From: Holothuria scabra | Taxonomy: Eukaryota > Echinodermata > Holothuroidea > Aspidochirotida > Holothuriidae | Direction of reading: 5' to 3' | Assembly (NCBI GenBank): GCA_037179385.1 | Contig: CM074200.1 | Span: 34,413,884-34,477,883, forward strand | DNA: 64,000 nt | Notes under the pieces: model-generated | What the model saw: the letters and a program-made list of their open reading frames with translations, nothing else | Databases searched by the model: none | What the model was told of the DNA's origin: nothing | Program-made: the position numbers and the translations under genes | Shown here: one piece after another, positions 12,960 to 23,069 of the stretch | Position numbering within the stretch: position 1 is the stretch's first letter | Layout of the letters: every line of letters starts with the position of its first letter

Positions 12960-13330
12960 ACACATATGTATACAGGAGCTTTACAGTGCAGTCTGTCAGT
13001 TTGACTGAGGAAGACCCTGACAAAGCTCCAATATAATAAAAGAATATCATTTTATTTCTAGTCACTATGAGTCAAGATGACTGAAATTTAATTCATTAAT
13101 ATTTGGTCTTTTCCTACCTTTATCCAGATTCTAAGGAAATCTCAAGCAGACTATCAATGTTACATATACCAAAAAAACTTCTTCACTATTTTGTATTTGA
13201 GATTTGAGTAGGGATTTGTCCATCTTGTTTGGCAAATCCAGCAAAATACATATAAATAAATTATTCCCCAATTTTTACCATCACTTGTAAGTTTTTGAAT
13301 TCATCTGAACCTGACTAGAGGTCATAGGGC
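12960..13330 (+). repeat. dispersed repeat family K, copy 1 (no minisatellite)
   Basis: Parallels 16340-16549 plus 17165-17345. Both have CATTTTATTTCTAGTCACTA, then a GATTCTA block, then a TTTGAGTAGG.ATTTGTCCA block, then ATTCATCTGAACCTGACTAGA. In this copy the two halves are joined by a short stretch, whereas the other copy carries the 54 bp minisatellite there. Confidence 0.7.
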
Positions 13331-13851
13331 TATACTATGACGGGGCATTTCCTATATGCCCATATGTTAGGCAATGATAAACCACATTAAATTGTAGTGG
13401 TCAAAGGACTATTGACCACTTTCCATCCTTCTTACAAATTAAAAGTGAACAAATGTTATTCCAAATTTGCTCCTGAGGCAACATTTTAGGCATCTTTCAC
13501 AGCCTTTGATTTCATGCACTGATTTTTTCACAACAAATTAAACATGCATGCATGCAAGAACAAACTACAGGGCATCATGTAAACAATATATTCAGTGGAA
13601 AGAAAGGTGTGTTGATAAAAGCATGGTGAATAGCAATAACAAGCTCTCAGGAAATCACAAATCAGATGAACCCTCCTTGTCCATCATGTTTCATTTCGTT
13701 TCGTTTCGTTTATTGTTTTATCGCTTTTACATATAAACATACACATATAGAGTATAAACTCAACAAAAGAATATAAGGAAAATCGAAAGAAGTACACAAA
13801 AACCCTGGGGGGCTTGAAAACATGCACTCCCTGAGAAGAAAAAAACAACAA
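13331..13851. other. non-coding, with a short TTTCG tract
   Basis: Contains four TTTCG/TTTCGT units at about 13691-13710. Nothing else recognised. Confidence 0.4.
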
Positions 13852-14266
13852 CACCTGGTTTTCTGGCAGAAGCAATATTGATAATTACACTTTTTGTTGT
13901 AACAGTTGAATATTTGGGGATGAGAGGAAGAAAAGAGTTTCCAAGTAATCCTCATTTTGAATTGCATCAATTTTACAAGTCTTCTCACTTTTTGCAAGTG
14001 TCTTAGTAAACTGGACTCAAGGACAACTATTCTGATACTAAATTGTTAAAAAGAGAAAATATTTCACTTATTATGGAAGTAAAATATTATGCTTCTCTGA
14101 AATATTTGTTTAGCAGATACTTGCAAAATGTGAGAAGACTTGTAAAATTGATGCGATTCAAAATGAGGATTACTTGGAAACTCTTTTCTTCCTCTCATCC
14201 CCAAATATTCTACTGTTACAACAAAAAGTGTAATCATCAATATTGCTTCTGCCAGAAAACCAGGTG
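13852..14266. repeat. long inverted repeat (hairpin), arms about 148 bp
   Basis: The left arm, about 13852-14000, begins CACCTGGTTTTCTGGCAGAA. The right arm, about 14119-14266, ends with the complement TTCTGCCAGAAAACCAGGTG. The arms differ at only a few positions (for example GATAATTACAC versus GTGTAATCATC) and enclose a spacer of about 118 bp. Transcribed, this would form a long near-perfect RNA hairpin. The open frames read through here come from the arms and are not genes. Confidence 0.85.
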
Positions 14267-14400
14267 TTTTGTTGAGTGGAAGATCATCTGCCCCTCACCT
14301 GGGAGGTCTATAGTTCAAGTCCCAGAGTCAGTCATACCGACAAATGACGGTCATTGTGCGTGATGCTTTGCATAAGCAAATGAGTATGCAGAAAAATCCT
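14262..14400 (+). mobile_element. possible tRNA-derived SINE head
   Basis: GTTGAGTGGAAGATCATCTG resembles a tRNA A-box region and AGTTCAAGTCCC about 35 bp later resembles a B box, the Pol III internal promoter arrangement. No tRNA cloverleaf can be closed, so a tRNA gene is not claimed. It directly abuts the right arm of the inverted repeat. Confidence 0.4.
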
Positions 14401-15005
14401 GTGCTCCACAATAAATCAAGTCAACTCTGATAGAATACAAATGAACACCTCTTGAAGTCTTGATACCCAGATGATAAATTATGTTCCTTTCTGAGCCTAC
14501 AGTCATATTCTTGCCCCATTAACATATTGCAAACAGAATTTACAATCATAAAATGTAAACTTTGATAAAGTTGATGGCAGCAAAGCACAAATACACTCAT
14601 GCAAACAACTTAGCCAAAGTGAAGTCACAGCTTAGATCACTACATGTTTATTTTCAAATGAGGCAATTTGTAAGTTGTGACTTGGGTCAAATGACTCGCT
14701 GGCAACTTTGGCACAGCTCTACAAAACTATAAAGTTCAGCACTATGTCCAACTCTAAGTAAAGATGATTCATTATTGCGAAACTTTTAAAAATTATCATC
14801 ATTATACAAAAGCTTGATCCTAGATGCTGTTAAATTTTTTGACATGAGTCGATTGTTTCCATTGTTTTCATTTTATGCAGCATTTCAAAGTTGTTATTTT
14901 GTTCCAGGAATATTTGACATTCCATCTCTTTAACAGCACACTGACTGATTGACTCACCAGAGGTGATATATTTTATGTGCTTGTTAATTAAAATTCCCCT
15001 TCAGT
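14401..15005. other. non-coding, probably intron
   Basis: No feature recognised. Confidence 0.4.
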
Positions 15006-15352
15006 ATATCTTGAAAAAGGAACATAACACCCCAGTACATCAAGAGCGGTATGGGGTGTAACTAATATCTGAGTTTGTCACATGATTTGTTACCTTAAAT
15101 GAGCTATACTTTCATTGTATTCACACTTCGTGAAAAGCAATTAATACATGCTGACTGACCTGTTAGCTCACCCCAAATGTTACATAACTTTTTGTGTATT
15201 GAAACACATCTTTTACTGTCGATCAATAAATCAGATATGAAACTTGACTTAATCAAGTCTGCATGTAGGGGGCTTCTTTTTCTCCCTGAAGCGATAAGAG
15301 TTAATCAGGCAGGAATGAAAGTTGTAACAAAAAGTAAGAGGGAACCTTTCAT
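15006..15352 (+). mobile_element. family B repeat
   Basis: Landmarks in order are ACACCCCAGTACATCAA, TATGGGGTGTAACTAATATC, TGACTGACCTGTTAGCT, CGATCAATAAATCAGATATG, AAGCGATAAGAGTTAATCAG and AAAAAGTAAGAGGGAAC. The same order occurs at 26135 and 54378, and in reverse at 27195, 57125 and 61250. No terminal inverted repeats and no coding capacity; class unknown. Confidence 0.75.
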
Positions 15353-15391
15353 CATGATCGTTCCAACACAAATTTTAGAATGTGCATGCAA

Positions 15392-15480
15392 TATGTTTAG
15401 CAGACACTTCTAAAAAAGTAGGAAGATTTGTAAAATTGATTGTGATTCAAAATGAGGATTGTTGGGAAAATCTTATCCAA
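15392..15480 (+). repeat. third, diverged copy of the hairpin arm
   Basis: TTTAGCAGACACTTC, then AGGAAGATTTGTAAAATTGA and TTCAAAATGAGGATT, match the right arm of the inverted repeat (14110-14180) with about one difference in six to eight bases. Confidence 0.6.
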
Positions 15481-15739
15481 GAGTTCTTTACCAAATTTCA
15501 ATCCTCATCATTCTGGATAGCAAGGCTTGGCCAGAAAGCTACTAGCATCAACGTATATGTGCAAGAACACAGTACTGGCATAAAAACATAACATTCCTTA
15601 CTTTTGTTGGGCTTAAGTGTGACTGTAACTCATAATTTCATGATTCATTTTTGATGCTGTGATTTGGTGATATGCTGGTCTATACTTCTACATTAAATAT
15701 GTTTGCCTTTTCTTTTGTATTCTGTATTGGATGGCTACA

Positions 15740-16165
15740 AAATGTTAACGTTAGTTACGAAGATACCAAGACTTGCATCAAATCATATTTATGCACCAAA
15801 AATCTAGTCAATAATGTAATTTAATGTGAATTGCTTATAAATATGTTGGAATAGAAATTTACCATGTTTATTAACTACTCTTCCCTAACATTTTACTATG
15901 GGTGGCTGACCGGGAAAGTTTAAATGCAAATCTAATGTTGGTTACGAAGACACCAAAAGTGGGACAAAATGGTGTCTTATGTAACTAACGTTAGATTTGG
16001 TGCATACATGGTCAGGGATGCAAAATGTGAGGATCTTTAGTCAAGATATATCAATATATCATTGCAACAATATTAAAAAACTTATAGTTAAATTAAACCA
16101 ATTTCAGTCTTTTAACTTTACTTTTGATACCTAATTCTACTTTGGTGTCTTAATGTAACTAACGA
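15740..16165. repeat. cluster of four GTTAGTTAC..GACACC motifs
   Basis: GTTAGTTACGAAGATACCAA (about 15749) and GTTGGTTACGAAGACACCAA (about 15936) are in one orientation. TGGTGTCTTATGTAACTAAC (about 15970) and TTGGTGTCTTAATGTAACTA (about 16142) are in the other. The middle two form a hairpin with a spacer of about 15 bp. Probably termini of nested or degraded TIR elements. Confidence 0.6.
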
Positions 16166-16339
16166 AATATTACAACCAGTTTTTGTGACATACAAATTTT
16201 GTCATCCAACAAACATGATGCTTTACATTTCCATAACATTACCCAGTACATTTATCAACAAATTGCAGCAATTAAATCATTAATCATTCTTATCTTTTGC
16301 TTTAGACCCAAATGTCCCACTTTTGTAAGCCAGTATTGT

Positions 16340-16549
16340 GTTCTTACACATATACAAGTATACAACAGTTCCATTCCAGTCCGTGAGTTTGACTGGGGAG
16401 GGTCCCTGATAAAACTCAAAAATTATAAAGGAATGTCATTTTATTTCTAGTCACTAAGAGTCAAGATAACTGAAATATAAGTCGTTAATAGTTGAATGAC
16501 TTTGTCTACCACTATCAGGATTCTATATAATTTTCAATCAGACACTGAA
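16340..16549 (+). repeat. dispersed repeat family K, copy 2, left half
   Basis: Homologous to 12970-13145: the GTGAGTTTGACTG.GGA.G block, the CATTTTATTTCTAGTCACTA block and the GATTCTA block occur in the same order. The homology is then interrupted by the minisatellite and resumes at about 17165. Confidence 0.65.
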
Positions 16550-17089
16550 GGAAAATTTAAATATGATTCTATGCCAGATGGTGACACCACGGTACCATGT
16601 CCAGGAAAATTTAAATATGATTCTATGCCAGATGGTGACACCACGGTACCATGTCCAGGAAAATTTAAATATGATTCTATGCCAGATGGTGACACCACGG
16701 TACCATGTCCAGGAAAATTTAAATATGATTCTATGCCAGATGGTGACGCCACGGTACCATGTCCAGGAAAATTTAAATATGATTCTAGGCCAGATGGTGA
16801 CACCACCGTACCATGTCCAGGAAAATTTAAATATGATTCTATGCCAGATGGTGACACCACGGTACCATGTCCAGGAAAATTTAAATATGATTCTATGCCA
16901 GATGGTGACGCCACGGTACCATGTCCAGGAAAATTTAAATATGATTCTATGCCAGATGGTGACGCCACGGTACCATGTCCAGGAAAATTTAAATATGATT
17001 CTATGCCAGATGGTGACACCACGGTACCATGTCCAGGAAAATTTAAATATGATTCTATGCCAGATGGTGACACCATGGTACCATGTCCT
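16550..17089. repeat. 54 bp minisatellite, ten units
   Basis: The unit starts GGAAAATTTAAATATGATTC and continues through CCAGATGGTGAC and GGTACCATGTCC. Ten units fill exactly 540 bp. Units differ by single substitutions (GACACC/GACGCC, TATGCC/TAGGCC, ACGGTA/ACCGTA). Because 54 is divisible by three and the unit lacks stops in several frames, open frames run on both strands: 221 codons on plus (16496-17161) and 180 on minus. The plus frame would give an 18-residue repeat, GKFKYDSMPDGDTTVPCP. Since the flanks are a dispersed repeat whose other copy lacks the array, I treat it as a minisatellite rather than a repetitive exon. An acceptor-like ATTTTCAATCAG upstream and GGGTAAGTAAG downstream keep the exon reading from being fully excluded. 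Confidence 0.9.
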
Positions 17090-17164
17090 GGTTTAATGTT
17101 AAAGAAATTGTCTCAGCAGAGCAAGGGCTTGGGTGTTGTCCCTGACAGGGAGGGTAAGTAAGAT

Positions 17165-17345
17165 TTTCACTTCAGATTCGATTTAAATGTTGCACACACA
17201 AAAAATTTGCTACTTTTTTGCATTTGAGTAGGAATTTGTCCATTGCATTCAGCAAAATCCAGCAAAATTCCTGATAAATTATTTTCTGATTTTTGCCATC
17301 ACTTGTAAGCTTCTTGAATTCATCTGAACCTGACTAGAAGAATGA
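17165..17345 (+). repeat. dispersed repeat family K, copy 2, right half
   Basis: Resumes homology with 13160-13330: TTTGAGTAGGAATTTGTCCA, then CAGCAAAATCCAGCAAAAT, then ATTCATCTGAACCTGACTAG. Confidence 0.65.
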
Positions 17346-18054
17346 CTTGAAGACTGTACATCTCCTTTAAGATAAACCAAACTATTTTCAGACAAATTCT
17401 CAATTTCCTTTGTCCCTAAATTTGCCCCCCATCATCTGCCATGTTTGTTTATTTTAAATTGATGTTTGCATTTGCTCGAATTTCTTTCCAGGTATTACAG
17501 CATGCCATTTCCTTTGCGTTTATGAAGTCCATTTTGGACTTCCATGCTGATTAGCTTTACAACTACATTGAACGATAATTGTTCTAATTTTTCCCAATAA
17601 AGAGCTCTGGTTTTTGAACATTCTTGAACTTAATTAACTTTCTTTAAAGATTGGAACTCTTCCCACAGTTGTATTCTATCAGTACTACTGTAGCATAAAT
17701 GTCAAAGTTACTCTAAGGTGTAAGCTGTGATTTTGGCTAAGGCCTAGTTTGCAGTACAAATTTGTTATTGTACTTTGGTCAGTTCTATGCCAAAGACATT
17801 TCAAAAACTTTTAACAAATTGTATCCTTCCCCTTGCTGTCCCCATTCCTTCCAAACTGCAAGTTATGCCAGTGCTAAGACATCATTCATGAAGAAAACTG
17901 CAGTCTTCATCATCAATGTTAATTAATGTTACAATCAGTTCAAAAACAAATGCTTGAGAAAAATCACCGCCATCATATGAAACTAAATGTAATTTTTTTT
18001 AAATATATTTCACCACATACACCCTCATTTCCATTTCTGAATTTGTCACTGACT
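17346..18054. other. non-coding, probably intron
   Basis: No feature recognised. Confidence 0.4.
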
Positions 18055-18185
18055 TGTACTCTGCATAAGCAATGGAGTAGGAAAAACAAGCCAGTGACCA
18101 ACACCTGGAATAAAAGGCTGTAAGGCTGGACTTGAACCAATCGGCTGGAAACTGGGTTGTAAAACTCCATCTTACTAACTAACTG
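18055..18185 (-). mobile_element. possible tRNA-derived SINE, minus strand
   Basis: On the minus strand the sequence reads GTTAGTTAGTAAGATGGAG (A-box-like), then GATTGGTTCAAGTCCAGCC (good B box), spaced as in a tRNA-type Pol III promoter, followed by a body of about 80 bp. No cloverleaf can be closed, so it is not a tRNA gene. Confidence 0.45.
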
Positions 18186-19505
18186 AATTTGTCAGAAATT
18201 CATCCACTTTAGATGGGTGTTCTTCTGAACTGAGGGCGCTATTCATAATTTTGTCTAAAGGCTCCACCAATTTTGTTTGAAAGTGCTTTAGGACTATTCT
18301 AAAAGTATGCCCTCTATCTCTGTTCTGTGCTAAAAGAAACAAGAATTGTTCTAAAATATTTATTAATATAGACATGTACTTTGGCAGTCTTTTAGTTCTG
18401 AAAATATGATGTTTCAAAGAATATATTCATTGGAGAATTTTGTATACCCATTACTTTCTTGGGCACATTATTTGCATATTTTTTACAGTCACCTACCAAT
18501 TGCAATAAGCCCTTTCATGATTACAAATCGCCTCCCCGGTCAAAGGTCATTAGGTGTAAGCAACACATAGCAACTCTAGTCACAGGCAGTTGCCTGTGCA
18601 TACAATTGTTACGTTACGTATGAATGCCTAGAATAAACAACATGGACATGAACCAAACGGAGCTTTGAAAAAACGCATCTCTTAATGTGAAAAACGTTCA
18701 GTATTGCCTGTAAGATCTTTAAAAGTATCACTCATAAATTCTTAGATACTGGCTGAGTTTTAAGTTTTTGAATGTGCAAAATCTCAAAGAAGTTGTCCAC
18801 TCCCATGGAAGTAAGAACTGGCAGTTCAAGCCTTCTGTGCTAGGATAAGTACCGTAGGCCTACTCAAGACTGGGAATGAACCAGCTGTAGGCTGGTGTAC
18901 CAAATTTCATGACAAAATACCTTAGCTATAAGAGCTAGGGTGAGTATCAGGGGTTTTTTCTATGCTTGAAGTTCTATCGCAATGCTACAGAGGGGGTTTA
19001 CCACGTTTTCCTTCCTTGGGGCTGACCATCGCCAGTACCATCGCCCACATGGAGCCTATGAATCTTCAGCGTAAGGCCTAAAGTAGGCTTCGTAAATTTG
19101 TATAGGCCACCTAACCTATAGATTTAACTTTACTGCTACTGCTATAAAAAGTTAAGTCTTGGCCTTTTACCGTCATAATAAAATCTCACAGTATATCTCT
19201 CCAGGACTTGCTTCACCCAGGCTTAGCTCTAAATTACCTCAGTCCAAGACTGTGATTTGGAGTGTATTATGCTAGGGCATGTCACGTAATGTATAACCCC
19301 ATTCAAGTGCTATAGTAATGTTGCACTAACTGTTAGCACATGGTTGTCCAATGGAGATAGCGTGCATAAGATCGATTGTTATAGACTAAAATCAAAGGCC
19401 TAGGTAACTCTAGATTTTTTTTATAATCATAGACCCAAACCAAAATTCATTCCTAAATCTTACGGAGTGATAGTAGGCCCTAAACCTAACCTTAATTTTA
19501 ATCTG
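18186..19505. other. non-coding, relatively CpG-rich
   Basis: CpG and GTAGGCCTA-type words are more frequent here than in the AT-rich majority of the window, especially 18530-19100. I see no exon or core promoter that would make it a gene start. Confidence 0.35.
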
Positions 19506-19768
19506 TTAACCCTCTCCTGTTATTTGGGTCCTTTTGGACCCATGTGGAGAGCGCGCTGTAACCCATCTCTACTGATTCATGCGGAGCTCAAAACTGCGAG
19601 TAGCTATCCGAAAATTCGGCCACAACAAAGAGAGAATAGTTCAAGGTCACAGGGTCAAGAGCCTACGGAAGCTGATGCGGGGCGTGGTACCTCCACTCTT
19701 CCCCTGCTCTGAGGCACGCAAATATGCCCCGATTGGAGCCCAATTGGAGCATAACGGTAAAGGATTAA
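19506..19768 (+). mobile_element. family J piggyBac-like MITE, copy 1
   Basis: Bounded by TTAA on both sides (19506-19509 and 19765-19768) with CCC next to the left TTAA, as in piggyBac termini. The left interior has GGGTCCTTTTGGACCCATG, a small palindrome. An inverted copy at 32372-32631 shares GCGAGTAGCTATCCGAA and GATGCGGGGCGTG. About 263 bp, GC-rich, non-coding. Confidence 0.7.
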
Positions 19769-20270
19769 CCCAAATCCTACAAGTCAAGTGTAATCTAGAC
19801 TTGTGTAGCCTACTACTGCATATGTATGTACACAGAGCGATACCAATCAGCAAGTGATACTGGATGACCTTTGTTCTGTCATGCGCAGTTGTATAATCAT
19901 GAAAGGTCTTATTTGGGATGATCTGTACATCTGTTGATGACTTAACACGTACTCAAAGTATTTCCAATCCTTAAAATATCACTGAACCAAAGACTCTATC
20001 CAAGAATAAGGATTCACACACAACAGGTAAAGAAAAGGTAAACCTCACGATATCACCAGCTTTGAGGTGCGATACAACAATAGTTGGGAAATGAGTGAAA
20101 TTATAACCTTAGCTGCAACATTCTAGTAAAGTATCTTTGATAATTGCAAGTGCAAGATCACAAGCTTAGATTGGATACATTAGCTACACTTGAGCAATGA
20201 CCTGCCATATCCTTGCAGGCAAAGAGATGAAGAATGGTTACAGGACAGGAGAGCAAAGAGAGTTTATGCC
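19769..20270. other. non-coding
   Basis: No feature recognised. Confidence 0.4.
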
Positions 20271-20692
20271 CCCTGCAGTTGCCTCCCTTCCCTGCAGTTG
20301 CCTCCCTTCCCTGCAGTTGCCTCCCTTCCCTGCAGTTGCCGCCCTTCCCTGCAGTTGCCGCCCTTAGCTGCAGTTGCCGCCCTTCCCTGCAGTTGGCTCC
20401 CTTCCCTGCAGTTGCCGCCCTTCCCTGCAGTTGCCGCCCTTCCCTGCAGTTGCCTCCCTTCCCTGCAGTTGCCGCCCTTCCCTGCAGTTGCCGCCCTTCC
20501 CTGCAGTTGCCGCCCTTCCCTGCAGTTGCCGCCCTTCCCTGCAGTTGCCGCCCTTCCCTGCAGTTGCTTCCCTTCCCTGCAGTTGGCTCCCTTCCCTGCA
20601 GTTGGCTCCCTTCCCTGCAGTTGCCTCCCGTCCCTGCAGTTGCCTCCCTTCTCGCAGGTGCCCCATTCCCTGCAGTTGCCTCCCTTCCCTGC
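20271..20692. repeat. 19 bp minisatellite, about 22 units
   Basis: The unit is CTGCAGTTGCCKCCCTTCC, with K being G or T, plus rare variants (TTAGCTGCAG, TTGGCTCCC). CTGCAG recurs every 19 bp. One decayed unit is at 20650-20668. The minus strand has GGGAAGGG(A/C)GG in every unit, so it could form G-quadruplexes. Three units equal 57 bp and contain no stops, which creates open frames of up to 191 codons on both strands; these are artefacts of the repeat. Confidence 0.9.
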
Positions 20693-20837
20693 CAGACTAA
20701 ACTGTTGCACACCACCAAGCAATAGCTCAACCAGCCAGTGGTTGATCACTATGTGCACCCAATGACAGTGTGACACAAAATTATAGAAATATTCACACCA
20801 TTACTGCTGGGAATACATATATTTTTTTTTTTTGCTA

Positions 20838-21099
20838 AACTTACTTACTTCTAGCCCCTCCCACATTTATCTTAAACTCATCTTTATCCAGACACAATCC
20901 TAGTTTATTGCTTCATGGCTTGTCCCAGTGGCCATACAAGTCCATAATGTGTAATCAAGACACTCTCAGTACCCACGCTGTGTAATATAGCTATGATGCA
21001 TTGTTTGAATGTGATGCCAATCAAAGAGCTGTACCAATTGAGAGTTTTGATATATGTATACTGAAACTGTAGTTTAGGGTGATGAATGACTGCCTTTAA
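20838..21099 (+). mobile_element. family A MITE, 5'-truncated
   Basis: Begins inside the element just after a T-run (about 20820-20833) and ends normally at GACTGCCTTTAA (TTAA 21096-21099). The site equivalent to the 21428 insertion reads GTGTAATATAGCTATGATGC and is uninterrupted. Confidence 0.75.
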
Positions 21100-21427
21100 G
21101 GTTGCAGACAATAAAAAAGCAGCTGATGTGCTGAAAAAAATTGTGTGACAAATTCACCCCCCTTGAAAATTAAGGAAACTTGTTTATCACAGTGTGCATT
21201 ACTTACTGGATTATGATCAAAATGAGCAAAAGTTAAAGGTATATTTTCATCTTCCCAAACAGTTCCAATTCTCCCAACCGACTTACTTCTAGCCCCTCCC
21301 ACATTTATCTAAAACTCATCTTTATCCAGACACAATGCTAGTTTATTGCTTCATGGCTTGTCCCAGTGGCCATACAAGTCCATAATGTATAACCAAGACA
21401 CTCTCAGTGCCCATGCTGTGTAATCTA

Positions 21428-21590
21428 CAATCCTCGACAAAAATAATGGGACAAAACAAGCAAAACAAGCAATGAACAGAGCACCATCCCCCCACTCCCC
21501 CATTCAATGTTGCAGCAGCCCAAGGCGTCCTGAAACTTCAACATTGATACGGGGAGCGGGGTTTGTCCCATGTATTTTTGTCGAGAATTG
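21428..21590 (+). repeat. 162 bp terminal direct repeat, left copy
   Basis: Nearly identical to 22796-22957 in the same orientation. It has its own inverted ends (CCTCGACAAAAAT...ATTTTTGTCGAG), so it could be a MITE by itself. It is followed by TCGGAAGCCTGTACAAA. Confidence 0.85.
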
Positions 21591-22795
21591 TCGGAAGCCT
21601 GTACAAAGGTATAGGACTTTCCAAATTTTCGTTTTAAATGTTCTGAAACGAGTACGTTGCCTTTTTATTTTTCAAGCTACAGGAAAGTAGTAACAGCTGA
21701 ATTTGTCCAACCTGTATACTGGCGTGTCAAATTAGCGCTGGGCGCTCGAATAAAGATTTTTCTTTCTCAAGTAGCTCATACGAGGAAAGGGGAGGGGGGA
21801 ATAGTACTCTGGGTGGTGAGAGATTTAATTTACTTTAAAAATTTCATGTACTGTAATGGGGAAAAATAAAGAATTTTTTCCATCTTATTTTTCGTGTTAG
21901 GGGTTGGGGGTAACATATTTCACGATATACCCAACGGTTAACTACAAAATTCTCTCTTTTTTCGCATAAATAAACATTGAATGATGATTCAAACTACAGT
22001 CTAGTTAAAGACGAAATTATATGCAAGAATTAGGGGTAGTGAACGTGACAATTTATGTAAAGATTTCTCGAAATCGAAACGGTTAACCATTTTTGCACAA
22101 TGCAAGTTTCCTATAAATAGAGAGATCTTCTGTTTGCACGAATAACCCTCGACAGTCATTGAAATAGTGTGGAGGTCAATGGTTAACCGTGGTGAGGTCA
22201 ACGGTAAACTGTGGCGCTATTTAAATATTCTTAGTAATAGGGAGCAGTGACCAGTTCTACATCGGGATGATGAATAAATTAAGCGTTATAAAGCCCACTT
22301 TCGGAGCTTTCTGTAGCAGTTCAGTTTCAAAAATTTAAAACGCTGTGTTTGTCCTGTAATTTATCTGGAATATCTGTTCTCCCCCTCCCCTGAAGGTTGT
22401 TTTGATCTACCCCCTCCCCAAGAAATATTTCTCGCTTGAAAGCGACCCCTTCCCCCTTCGGTACCCTGCGGCAACGGGTCTTCTGAAAAGGTTAAAGACA
22501 AAATTAACGACGTTAAACCACCCATGGGTACCTTATTTTGATCACTTCCCGTCCTAATTAGAAAGACCGAAAATGGACAGAAGTCCGTAATGCGTAATAA
22601 GTTACATTTCTTCCCGTGAAATATTTAAAAGCCGCTTTTATTATCTTGTCATGCAGCAATTGTTCTTCATAATGCTTACACCGTTACATTTGTCATCGAA
22701 TCACTCCTTTCAAAGTGCACAACTTTTATTCACCAACAGCCATTACGTTTCCCAAGACCGGAAACTTCTTCATATACATTTGTACAGGCTTCCGA

Positions 22796-22957
22796 CAATC
22801 CTCGACAAAAATAATGGGACAAAACAAGCAAAACAAGCAATGAATGGAACACCATCCCCCCACTCCCCCATTCAATGTTGCGGCAGCCCAAGGCGTCCTG
22901 AAACTTCAACATTGATACGGGGAGCAGGGTTTGTCCCATGTATTTTTGTCGAGGATG
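22796..22957 (+). repeat. 162 bp terminal direct repeat, right copy
   Basis: Same orientation as the left copy, with a few differences (for example GAATGGAACACC versus GAACAGAGCACC). It is preceded by TTTGTACAGGCTTCCGA, a perfect 17 bp inverted match to the sequence that follows the left copy. Confidence 0.85.
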
Positions 22958-23069
22958 TAGCTATGATGCATTGTTTGAATGTGATGCCAATCAATTAGAG
23001 CTGTACCAATTGATAGTTTTGGAGTGTATACTGAAACTGTAGTTTGGGGTGACGAATGACTGCCTCTAA

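Larger units (their letters stand above)
21428..22957. mobile_element. Tc1/mariner-like non-autonomous element with TA target duplication
   Basis: Flanked by TA at 21426-21427 and 22958-22959, with only one TA in the matching empty sites. The left end is CAATCCTCGACAAAAATAAT; the right end is the complement of CATCCTCGACAAAAATACAT. The GACAAAAATAATGGGAC terminus and TA duplication suggest the Tc1/mariner group. The interior is CpG-richer than its surroundings and has no transposase frame. A direct repeat of about 162 bp sits at each end. Confidence 0.8.
21233..23069 (+). mobile_element. family A MITE split by a 1,530 bp insertion
   Basis: The left part (21233-21427) starts TTAAAGGTATATTTTCATC. 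The right part (22958-23069) runs from TAGCTATGATGCATTG to GACTGCCTCTAAA. Joining the two around a single TA reproduces the sequence of the intact copies at 3981 and 20838. The right terminus has mutated from CTTTAA to CTCTAAA. Confidence 0.85.

Noticed and set aside
13852..14400. tRNA gene near 14272-14330
   Set aside because: Box-like elements are present but no acceptor stem or cloverleaf closes, so at most a SINE head.
16496..17161. 221-codon plus-strand and 180-codon minus-strand open frames
   Set aside because: They are produced by a 54 bp tandem unit without stops, flanked by a dispersed repeat whose other copy lacks the array.
20158..20776. Open frames up to 191 codons on both strands
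   Set aside because: Artefact of the stop-free 19 bp minisatellite.
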